Assembly: GCA_025769875.1 (NCBI GenBank)
Contig: JAGFNK010000532.1
Location: 1-35,786 of the forward strand
DNA length: 35,786 nt
Source: Russula earlei
Lineage: Eukaryota; Basidiomycota; Agaricomycetes; Russulales; Russulaceae
Direction of reading: 5' to 3'
The position numbers were made by a program, and so were the translations under genes. Position 1 is the first letter of the stretch. Each line of letters begins with the position of its first letter. The notes below the pieces were generated by a model. It was not told the DNA's origin. It saw only the letters and a program-made list of their open reading frames with translations, and searched no databases. Shown here piece after piece: positions 27,995 to 35,786 of the stretch.

Positions 27995-28644
27995 TTGGAC
28001 CCCCTTCTGCACCGAGGAGGGACATGGTCCAAATCAGTACGATACAAAGAGAAATCAATTACCCCAAAGTTTTTACCAAGAATATTCGCTCCCCTTCCAT
28101 CGCCTTGAAAGTTACCTTGGTAGGAAAGACAAGCGGCAAAGAAATCGGTGCAAGAGCCCTGCTCGACAGTGGAGCAGAAGGAATGATAATCCACGAACGA
28201 TTTGCACAAAGACACCACCTGCACCTTCGAACTATGATCAAACCCTTGCCAGCACAAAATGTAGACGGAACACAAAATGCCAATGGACTAATACGCTTTA
28301 GCACCATCCAAAGACTTCGCATCCAAGCGCACACAGGCGCCACTCATGATGAACAAGCAGAATTCCTGGTCACTAACATTGGAGATCACGACATTATCTT
28401 AGGAACCGATTGGCTACGACACCACAACCCAGATATTGATTGGGCAAATGATACAATCACACTGAGGAACTGCCCCCGAACTTGCCTTACCACACACCCA
28501 AGCATAACCATTGCATCTGCATCTGGAACGCGGAATTACCAAATACAAGCGCTTACTTTCCCTGAAGAAGAAGAACCCGAGTTTACGGACATTGCTGCAC
28601 TAATCTTCCCAGATACTGAAGGACCAATTGAACCCATGTGTTGA
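27934..28644 (+). CDS. Aspartic protease region of gypsy-1 pol
   Basis: Reached from gag by a -1 frame change; there is no ATG at its start. ALLDSGAEGMIIHERF (about residues 76-91) contains the retropepsin DSG with catalytic Asp 78. HDIILGTDWLRHHNPDIDW near 150 is the second conserved protease block (ILGxxWL). It would mature the Gag-Pol particle. The frame ends at a stop (28642-28644). The RT frame is shifted by one base, best explained by a single inserted T near 28637-28640. Confidence 0.93.
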   Translation: MERDTCRLDPPPKICSYGFLIGPPSAPRRDMVQISTIQREINYPKVFTKNIRSPSIALKVTLVGKTSGKEIGARALLDSGAEGMIIHERFAQRHHLHLRTMIKPLPAQNVDGTQNANGLIRFSTIQRLRIQAHTGATHDEQAEFLVTNIGDHDIILGTDWLRHHNPDIDWANDTITLRNCPRTCLTTHPSITIASASGTRNYQIQALTFPEEEEPEFTDIAALIFPDTEGPIEPMC

Positions 28645-29785
28645 CGAACAAATCCACGATGCGTTTAGCCCAATAACAATCAACATAAGAGCCAAATCAA
28701 CCACAGCTACCAAGTTAGCCAGTGCGGAAACACCCCCTAAGACATTAGACGAACTTATCCCCGCCCAATTCTTGAAATGGCGAAAGGTTTTCGATGAACA
28801 AGCTTCTCAACGCCTTCCTGCTCACCAACCATGGGACCATGCAATCAATCTAAAACCAGGGATCACCCGACGTGATTCTGGCATTTATCGACTTACTCCC
28901 AAGGAACTACAAGCCCTAAAAGAATACTTAGACGAACATTTGAAGAGAGGCACAATCCGACCATCAAAAGCAGCTATTGCCAGCCCATTCTTCTTTGTAG
29001 AAAAGAAAGGAGGAAATCTACGACCAGTGCAAGACTACAGAGCCCTGAATACAGCAACTGTCAAAGACGCATATCCACTACCCTTGATTCCTGAATTAAT
29101 TGACAAACTCCAAGGAGCCCAATACTTTACCAAGTTTGACGTACGATGGGGATACAACAATATTCGCCTCAGAGAGGGCGATGAACACCTCGCAGCATTC
29201 AAGACACCATTAGGACTCTTCGAACCATTGATAATGACATTTGGTCTCTGCAATGCCCCAGCCACTTTCCAACGCTTTATGAACACCATCCTAGCAAAAT
29301 ACATCGCCACTGAACGAGTGGTTGTTTATCTAGATGATATACTAATCATGGCGCAAACCTTGAACGAACTAGACGACTGGACACATAAGGTCCTAAAAAC
29401 ACTCCAAGACCACGACTTATACTTGAAACCAGAGAAATGTGCTTTCCGACAAACCTCTATTAGTTACCTAGGCATCAATATCTCCCAAGGACGAATATCC
29501 ATGGACCAGGACAAGTTAATAGGCATTACAAAGTGGCCTACTCCGACCAATGTTACGGAAGTACAAGCATTTCTAGGATTCTGCAACTTCTATCGACGAT
29601 TTATCCACCAATACTCTCGAATAGCACGGCCCTTGTTTAACTTAACAAAGAAAGAAAACCCCTTCAAATGGGAAGACAATGAAGAACAAGCATTTCAGAA
29701 GCTAATCCAAGCATTCACAACGGCCCCAATCCTCATGTTACCTAACCACACTGAAACCCTTTCGACTCATCTGCGATGCAAGTGA
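28628..29785 (+). pseudogene. Reverse transcriptase of gypsy-1
   Basis: Copies element RNA into DNA. Conserved RT blocks in order: GTIRPSKAAIASPFFFVEKK, LRPVQDYRALNTATVKDAYP, YFTKFDVRWGYNNIRL with the first catalytic Asp, FGLCNAPATFQRFMN and VVVYLDDILIM with YLDD at residues 234-237, then FLGFCNFYRRFI and PFKWEDNEEQAF at the start of the connection. The RT domain itself is complete and its active site kept. The frame is then lost near 29755 by one extra base, just before the RNase H start PFRLICDAS. Confidence 0.95.
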
Positions 29786-31183
29786 CTTTGCAAGTCGGTG
29801 CAATCTTGGAACAACCCGATGAATTTAACAGATATCACCCAGTAGCCTATTTTCTCGAAATCCTTGGACCCCGCACAACGAAATTACATGATCTATGATA
29901 AAGAACTCCTTGCTATTGTCTTGTCCCTCTGGCACTTCCGACACTACCTTGAAGGCGCTACACACCCCATTGATCTATGGACAGATCACAATAACTTGAC
30001 ATACTTCATGACAAAACAGAAACTCACGAGACGACAAGCCCGATGGGCACTCCTCCTCAGCAATTTCGACTTCACCATCACCCACCACCCAGGAACTATG
30101 AACAAAGCAGACGGTCTGTCCAGGCGGCCAGACTTTAAAGAGGGGATACAAAACGAAAATGATGGAAAGGTGCTCCTAGATGACAAATTTTTTAAAATTA
30201 GAGCAACACGCACCTCTGCTACAGAACCAATCGGCGACCAGGAACTTCGACAACAACTACGATCTAGCAAGGACTATGACCCAGAAGTATCTAACGCGTT
30301 AGCAATCATTATAAAGAATGGACCAAGGCGACTATCCAAAGGCTTACAGGACTGGAACCTTGAAGATGGACTAATACTATTCAAAGGAAAAGTCTATATC
30401 CCAAACAATGACACCCTAAGAAAGAAAATTCTAAAACTACACCACGACTCCCTTGCCACTGGGCATCCTGGCCAATGGAAAACTTATGAACTGATCAGCC
30501 GAAACTATTGGTGGCCAGGAATGCTAACTTATGTCAAAAGTTATGTAGACGGTTGCGCAATTTGCCAAAGTACAAAGAACCGTCCAAAGACAGAAACACC
30601 CCTTGTACCGATTACACCAGCTGGAGAAGTATGGAAAAGCATTACTATGGACTTTATCACGGACCTACCGATTTCACAAGGCTTCGACAGCCTCCTAGTC
30701 GTGGTAGATCGATTCAGTAAAGCGATAATCATTACCCCTTGCCACAAGACAATCACAGCAGACGAAACAGCGACACTAATCATGAACAATGTCTGGAGAA
30801 GAATAGGGCTCCCAACACAAATAATATCGGACAGAGGCCCTCAATTCGCAGCAAAAGTCACTCAAGAACTATGGAAAAAGTTAAATGTCAAAGTATCACT
30901 AAGCACAGCATATCACCCACAGACAGACGGAGAAACAGAACGAGTTAACCAAGAACTAGAACAATACCTACGAATATTTTGCAACCATCAAGCAGACAAT
31001 TGGGCAGAACTAATTCCCTTTATGGAATTCGCACATAATGCCAGACAACACAGTGCTACGAACAAACCCCCATTTGAAGTCTGGTATGGCTTTAACCCAA
31101 CATTTGCTCCGCCCCTTGCCTTTACATCAAAGTTCCCTTCAATCCAAGAAAGACTATCAAGACTAAACCAACTCAGAGAATGA
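29786..31183 (+). pseudogene. RNase H and integrase of gypsy-1
   Basis: RNase H: CDASDFA (29772-29792), then a +1 change at about 29790-29794, GAILEQPDEFNRYHPVAYF, another +1 at about 29849-29855, then a long open frame from 29864: NYMIYDKELLAIV, LWTDHNNLTYF and MNKADGLSRRPDF. Integrase: zinc-binding HHCC with His 193/194, TGHPG, and Cys 231 and Cys 234; catalytic core with Asp 263 (TMDFITDLP), Asp 323 (SDRGPQF) and Glu 359 (TERVNQ), spaced DD35E (numbering from 29864). All catalytic residues are present. A stop at 31181-31183 follows another single-base insertion. Confidence 0.95.
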
Positions 31184-31463
31184 AGTAGCTACCTCCCTGA
31201 ACCGAGCAGCTGAGATCATGAAGCAATCAGGACCCCAAACCTCCACATTTCATTTTAAAGAAGGGGATCAAGTATGGTTGGAAGCCACAAATCTACAAAC
31301 CACTCACCCAAAAGCAAAACTAGCCCCTCGACGCTATGGACCATTCAAAGTCATCACTGCCTATCCAGTAAATGTTTGCCTCGAGCTACCAAAGTCCTGG
31401 AAGATACACCCAGTCTTTCACCATTCCCTGATTCCCCAAACCGCAAAGGGATCCAATACCTAG
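31184..31463 (+). pseudogene. Integrase C-terminal part of gypsy-1, truncated
   Basis: After one extra T near 31182 the frame continues EVATSLNRAAEIMKQ, FKEGDQVWLEATNL, KLAPRRYGPFKVI and WKIHPVFHHSLIP, the usual integrase C-terminal GPY/F region. A chromodomain normally follows in fungal gypsy elements, but the sequence changes to unrelated DNA right after HPVFHHSLIP. Confidence 0.9.
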
Positions 31464-32033
31464 TTATTGCCGTTTTCAGCGCACTTGGCGGAGTTTGAAT
31501 TCCACCCAAATCGGTGCAGAAAACCCTCTCAAACGTGCGGGGCGAATATCTCCCTCAAAACAGCTTCAATTCACATGAAACTTATTGTCCCTGAATCGCC
31601 TGAATGAGGGCTAGGCAGCCCCATTGTTTTCATGAGATTTGAGTGAGAATTGGTGGAGCTGGACTCAAGCCACCTCCACATGTGTATTAGATGAATTACA
31701 ACTCAAAATCACGGTCTATATCTATTATTTTTCCTCATGTTGTACCCATGGGCTGTCTTGAGGCAGCCCCATAGTGTTTTTGACTCAAGCATTGTGGTGT
31801 GCAACGTCGTTTCCCTCATATCGTGTGACAGTAGCACGGTTGTGTGCTGGAAGGAGCCCCCCCAGGAAGTGCACACCTGAGCCCATGGGGCGGTGGAAGT
31901 GTGTCCAAGAATGCAGAATGACTTCATAAGACTGAAGCTCCAAAGAGGAGGAGCACCTAGCGGGAACGCGAGAACGTGTTTGTTCATTCGACTGCACTCA
32001 GGTTCACACAGATGATAAGGGAAAAACAGGGCA
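31464..32033. other. Unassigned non-coding sequence next to the gypsy-1 break
   Basis: No credible open frame. It does not match either LTR family in the window. Low-coding, mixed composition; the abrupt join to integrase suggests a deletion or an inserted repeat. Confidence 0.4.
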
Positions 32034-32506
32034 ACTTTATTCAAGATTGTAGCAGATACAGGTGGGAACTAAGGCTAAAGACAGGAAAAGCACAAAAGAC
32101 AGGCATATGAAAGGAAATCTAGACGTGAGAAGGGGACCGAAGCTGGACAACGCGAGGTATCGAGTCGTGGTCTCCATCGGCTGTGGTAGTGGCGTGTGGC
32201 GATTTGTGAACGATGGCCGAGGCCAGGTGTGGTGACGAGGGGTGTGGTCGAGTCGCAACGCGAGGAGGGGGAGACGATGCAAAGGAGAGGCTGGAGGGGG
32301 GATAGGGAGAGTGCTGGTGGGTGGTCGCTTGGGCGCTGATGGCGCTGCCGAACGCGATTGCGGGTGGACGATTGGAGAACTTGGATGGCAGATGCGAGGT
32401 AGAGGAGCGAGGGGGCGTGGAAGTAGAAAGGGAGAGGGAAGACGGCGGCAGGCTGGGAAATGGACGCATAGGCGGCGTGCAGATCTCTGACTAACAAAGT
32501 GAGAGT
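32034..32506 (-). other. G-rich (plus strand) tract with possible minus-strand 3' end
   Basis: AATAAA on the minus strand at 32036-32041 could end the transcript of the ORF to its right. Open frames here are Pro/Ser/His-rich with no recognisable domain, so I do not call a gene. A minus-strand acceptor-like CTTTTTTTACTAG lies near 32511-32520. Confidence 0.3.
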
Positions 32507-33220
32507 CTAGTAAAAAAGGGGAGAAAAGCATACCGAAATGTACAGTAGCAACACCGTCCGATGGCAACGAAGACGGCGGCGTGGTACGGGGCTCTTCGGC
32601 TGTGCGTTGGGACTCGTCGGTGCATTGAAGGCGGGGGTGTTGAGGGCGAGGGCGTGCGGCGGTTGATGGGGGCGAGGGTGACGTGCTGGCGGCGACGATG
32701 ATGATGATGTGAGGTCGAAGAGGAGATGGCACGAAAGGAATACGCACATATGTACTCTTGTAAGCGATTCGCGGCCAGCCATATAGCTGTGTGGTGAGTC
32801 GATATCGAGGCCGTGCGCCTTTGCGACTTTTTGCATGTCTTGTGGTCCGTGCGTTTGTGCTGTAGTGAGTTCCCAGGCTTCTGCATTTACATAGGCATAG
32901 GACTCTTCCTCCCCATCCTCATCAATAGCAGAAGGGATGTCTTGGAAGCCTGAGCTCGTGGTTGTGATCGCTTCGGTCGAGTGGGTGCCTGAGCTGTCAC
33001 TTTCATTTCCACCAGTTTGTTTTCGGGCAGCCTTCCTTTGGCCAGTAGTACGTGTCGGTGCAGGCCGGCGTTTTGAAGCACGTTGCTTTTGAGCCCATGA
33101 GGGTTTAGGGGTTGAAATGGAGGGGTAGAGTAAGGTATGTGTGAGCAGCTCTGGGAAGGGAAAACACCCCGTCGTCCTGGAGTAGGAGTGGACAGGGTGG
33201 ACGGTTGATGAATAAGCCAC
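32507..33220 (-). CDS. Hypothetical protein, minus strand
   Basis: An open frame of 237 codons from ATG 33220. The middle (about residues 45-150) looks protein-like: a basic stretch (KQRASKRRP, GQRKAARKQTGG), then SSGFQDIPSAIDEDGEEESY, AWELTTAQTHGPQDMQK and DIDSPHSYMAGRES. After that it turns low-complexity, and a donor-like GTACAT at about 32753 plus an acceptor near 32511 could mark an intron. I recognise no domain. It may be a real host exon or a transposon fragment. The second gypsy element starts only 33 bp upstream of its start codon. Confidence 0.4.
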   Translation of the reverse strand: MAYSSTVHPVHSYSRTTGCFPFPELLTHTLLYPSISTPKPSWAQKQRASKRRPAPTRTTGQRKAARKQTGGNESDSSGTHSTEAITTTSSGFQDIPSAIDEDGEEESYAYVNAEAWELTTAQTHGPQDMQKVAKAHGLDIDSPHSYMAGRESLTRVHMCVFLSCHLLFDLTSSSSSPPARHPRPHQPPHALALNTPAFNAPTSPNAQPKSPVPRRRLRCHRTVLLLYISVCFSPLFY

Positions 33221-33252
33221 ACGACTCTTTACGCACTCGCTTTACCGCTTTC

Positions 33253-33746
33253 TGTCACAAGTACCCCCGGCTCTTCGGACCGGACCGGCAACCGGGCAAG
33301 CCTACCCGGACAAGCCTCACGATTCCCGCGCGTTTGATGACTCGCTTGCCTCGCATGTACCAGTACTTTCCAGCGTGTTCTAGTTCCGATCGCCTCACCA
33401 CTACCTTGTGTCTACTATTTGATATAGGATACAATGTCTATATAAACCTGTCTGTAGAAGAGAACAAGCCCTAAGCTTGTTCTCTTGTGAAATATCACTG
33501 GATTCAGCTTCGGGACTGTAGGCTTGCAGGGAATCAAGCAATCGACTCAGAAACCCCCTCTATCTTCTAAGTCTTCGAACGCGAAGACTTATTTGTTGTC
33601 TTTCCACTCCGTGGTACACACTAGCCTTTGCTGTGTCGTCACTGAGATCCCCGATTCTCCGAGAACTCGTCGTCTCGCTCGACTCTGTGCGCACGTCTCG
33701 CGTGTGAAACGATTTGTCAGCGACACCGCCCCCCCAGTCGGTGACA
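33253..33746 (+). repeat. 5' LTR of gypsy-2
   Basis: Starts TGTCAC and ends GTGACA, a perfect 6-bp terminal inverted repeat. It holds a TATA box (CTATATAAAC, 33438-33447) followed by a long stem-loop. Only one LTR is in the window, so ends rest on the inverted repeat and the gag position. Confidence 0.7.
33459..33485 (+). promoter_or_regulatory. Stem-loop at predicted gypsy-2 transcription start
   Basis: AGAGAACAAGC and GCTTGTTCTCT form a perfect 11-bp stem with a 5-nt loop, 12 nt after the TATA box. The position corresponds to the hairpins in LTR-1 and LTR-2 although the sequence is unrelated. Confidence 0.7.
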
Positions 33747-34147
33747 TTAGAACAAGCTTACCACTCGAACCCTTGACCCCAAACCGCACGCTCACCAAAG
33801 AATATATCGATTTCTTCCAACATGACTACAACTCGAGACTGGAAGACCAAAGGTATCAAACCCCAACCATGGAAGGACTGGCTGCTCTCAAATGCCCCTT
33901 TGAACTGTTGCCTGACCAAGAGAAGAACGTCCCCAGCATAACCATGTCGATGATGGTGTCGAATTTTACACCATACAGAAAGACGTGTGCCATGGACCGG
34001 CTACTATGCCAACTGGATGGTGCCAAAGTAGCCCTAGGCCACCTCTACGGCCTCTGGTTCGAAATCGAACGGCGCGGAGATACGTGGGAGGCGACGCGCG
34101 TCGCCCGACCGGCCTTCAAACTCCAACAGAGCCCTCCCGAGCATTAA
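33747..34147 (+). CDS. Pre-gag ORF of gypsy-2
   Basis: The open frame begins in the LTR (33524) and continues to a stop at 34145-34147. Protein-like sequence starts near 33778 (NRTLTKEYIDFFQHDYNSR) and includes GLAALKCPFELLPDQEKN, MDRLLCQLDGAKVALGHLYG and WFEIERRGDTWEATRV. Its first in-frame Met is at about 33869. The first ATG of the leader (33821) is in another frame and gives only about 46 codons. I recognise no domain. Like gypsy-1, this element has extra coding between LTR and gag. Confidence 0.5.
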
Positions 34148-34243
34148 TTCACTACACTGACAGCCTCAGGAACACCCGTCCCTAGGTCGAGGACTTCAAG
34201 CCACGCCCCAGCGCCAGGACCAGCCCCCATCACCCACGCTCCG

Positions 34244-35470
34244 ATGGAGCTCGAACCGACGACAACGACGAACGTTTTCGTCGCCGCCACCGACCCCGAA
34301 CCGGTCCAACCACAACCCGCCTCATCCGGAACGGCACAACCCCCCACTCGCGCCTCATTCCTCAGAATGGGAGGTCGCGGAATACGACCCCTGAGCCCCG
34401 ACCCCGACCCCGACGACTACGACACACGCACGGACCGCGATCGCAACGCACGCGGCCCCGACCATGGGAAACTCGAGGGATTCCCCCCGAATTCTTCAAC
34501 GGCGATTGTGCGCGCACACATGCGTTCTTGGTCGCGTTCAATAGATTTATGTCCATGAACCATGACAGTAAGATTGCCAGGGATCCCATCAAGAAATGTG
34601 CATATTTTCTCTCACTAATGAAAGGACCCAAAGTCGAAGGATGGCTCGAAGCCATGGACCAATGGCTCGAAGAAGTGCAAAGTGACCCTACTAATATCCC
34701 ACTCGGACTGACAGCGTGGGAGGCTATGCGACAGCAATTCCGACGCGCGTTCACCGACACGCGAACGCGAGAAAGCCCAAGACCGACTTAAAGAATTGAA
34801 AATGAAGGATGGCCTACTTGACGACTACATATCCGAATTCCAATTGTTGACCAGACGTGCAGGACTCGACGTCGATGAACCGACAGTCATGAGGCTGTTC
34901 GCGTAGGGACTTCCACGGTCCCTGGTCGAATCGTGCCTCGATCTCGAAGACCCTACCTCCTTTGTTGATTGGGTTGCAGCAGCACAGAAGCAGCATAGGG
35001 TCTGGATGCGCAAACCGCGATCTTATCTGACCATTCCAGCACACGCGGACGCAAACCCCAATCAACCACAGAACAACAGGCCCTGGGACGACTAGCCAAC
35101 TCAGCATGGGCCAATCGCGGGAACAATCAAACAACACCACACCCGCGCGACCCCCGACTCCCACCGCGCGAACCCAAACGCGATGGACACCAGCGCGGGC
35201 GCCACTCGCAAAGCAGTCACCGAAGCCGAAAAACAGAAACACAGAGAAGAAGAAGATGTTTTCCACTGTTCCCTTCGAGGACACCTGGCCCGCGACTGCC
35301 CCACGAAACCGAAACGCGAAGTAACTCGCGCGCGTGCCACAAACACAGCTAACCACCACATCCGAATCTTCCGTTGTGGAGGTGATCGAAGAAAACACGG
35401 CCAACAAACTCGCAAAGGCGGCAAAGGCACTGTCAGTAGAAAGAAAGAGAGGCCTTTATTAAAGCCCTGA
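34244..35470 (+). pseudogene. Gag of gypsy-2
   Basis: Begins MELEPTTTTNVFVAATDP and has an acidic Asp/Pro/Arg-rich part. The capsid shows EFFNGDCARTHAFLVAFNRF, CAYFLSLMKGPKVEGWLEAM, DQWLEEVQ, WEAMRQQFRRAF and DDYISEFQLLTRRAGL, typical of gypsy gag. A frame change falls in a C6 run at 34483-34488, another near 34765, and a stop at 34903-34905. The knuckle reads FHCSLRGHLARDC near 35270-35310 with the first Cys of CCHC replaced by Val. It is not functional. Confidence 0.85.
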
Positions 35471-35604
35471 TGGGAGAAGAGGAGGACAAGGAAAGAGGAT
35501 TTTTTCGGACGCTTGAGCATAGCGGCGATTGCTCGAGCTTTAGGTGTCGACCCCATGTATAAATCTCAGAGAAAGTCAATATCAGTGACAACTACTATTT
35601 ATAT

Positions 35605-35786
35605 TGGGTCGAACAAAGCGAAAAGAAAGCCTTGATAGATAGTGGAGCCACCGAATGCTTCATATCACCTAGCTAACAAGGAATTATGCCTACAAACTAA
35701 AAAGCTAATTCCGACAAGAAATGTCAAAAACGTCGACGAACACTAAACCCTCAGGAAAGGTCACCCAAACTGTCCAATTAGAGTTG
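35605..35786 (+). pseudogene. Protease start of gypsy-2
   Basis: KKALIDSGATECFISPS (about 35620-35685) contains the retropepsin DSGAT at 35638-35652, followed by a stop and then LCLQTKKLIPTRNVKNVD in another frame, the usual next block of gypsy proteases. It continues beyond the window. Confidence 0.82.

Larger units (their letters stand above)
23113..31463 (+). mobile_element. Ty3/gypsy retrotransposon (gypsy-1), 3'-truncated
   Basis: The 5' LTR is followed by a 2.5-kb block of three open frames without ATG, then gag, protease, RT, RNase H and integrase in Ty3/gypsy order. The end of integrase is present but the expected chromodomain, polypurine tract and 3' LTR are absent; the sequence changes at about 31455-31463. 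Gag is open and long, whereas pol carries five single-base frame changes. The solo LTR at 21076-21902 belongs to the same family. Confidence 0.93.
33253..35786 (+). mobile_element. Second Ty3/gypsy element (gypsy-2), 5' half, decayed
   Basis: A 494-bp LTR, a pre-gag frame, gag with capsid and knuckle, and the start of protease lie in order on the plus strand and run off the window. Gag and protease have stops and frameshifts. It is from a different family than gypsy-1 (different LTR, gag and leader). Confidence 0.85.

Noticed and set aside
27960..27995. Programmed -1 frameshift site between gag and pol of gypsy-1
   Set aside because: The frames fit a -1 shift and there is a T5 run at the gag stop, but no standard X XXY YYZ heptamer is present, so I do not call the site.
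32037..32747. Long minus-strand Pro/Ser/His-rich frames
   Set aside because: Compositional; no domain, overlapping alternatives in all frames.
1..35786. CRISPR arrays, tRNA, rRNA, bacterial operons
   Set aside because: No regularly spaced short repeats, no tRNA or rRNA signature, and eukaryotic gene structure throughout.

Overview
This window looks like a transposon-dense region of a filamentous basidiomycete (probably Agaricomycete) genome. The reasons are very short GT-AG introns (about 47-61 nt) in the two apparent host genes, a eukaryotic mitochondrial ribosomal protein, and a mix of Ty1/copia, Ty3/gypsy, Tc1 and fungal pogo-type elements. There is no sign of a prokaryote: no operons, ribosome binding sites, CRISPR, tRNA or rRNA. 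I cannot name the species.

Layout. 1-966: ends of two degraded copia elements, minus strand. 1045-3216: two LTRs of one family (LTR-1) in opposite orientation; the second splits an unknown coding fragment and carries a GGGGG target-site duplication (TSD). 3668-4090: 5'-truncated gene for mitochondrial ribosomal protein uL13m. 4552-5385: 3' exons of an unrecognised host gene, minus strand. 5388-18891: a four-level nest, each level bounded by its own TSD: a pogo-like transposon (TA) containing a copia element (ATGAC), containing a Tc1 transposon (TA), containing a Gag-only LTR element (AAGG). Subtracting the inserts leaves about 2.98, 4.49, 1.62 and 4.41 kb. 18894-23112: coding debris, a truncated LTR-1 copy, and solo LTRs of two related families (TSDs CAAGT and GAAAA). 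23113-31463: a Ty3/gypsy element with 5' LTR, gag, protease, RT, RNase H and integrase, but no chromodomain or 3' LTR. 31464-33220: non-coding sequence and one doubtful minus-strand ORF. 33253-35786: the 5' half of a second, decayed gypsy element that runs off the window.

Most unusual feature. The first gypsy element has about 2.85 kb between its predicted transcription start and the gag ATG with no ATG in any of the three sense frames, although CAT is common there. This stretch nevertheless holds three long open frames (about 313, 317 and 206 codons) that contain no methionine and appear distantly related to each other. The arrangement recalls leaky scanning past non-AUG ORFs, as known in some plant pararetroviruses. 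Shorter ATG-free leaders occur in two other LTR elements here.

Other signals. All 11 substitutions between the two LTRs of the Gag-only element are transitions at CpG, and the copia LTR pair shows nearly the same bias, pointing to methylation-linked deamination. The LTR-1 and LTR-2 families share a short stem-loop with a changing tetraloop at the predicted transcription start.
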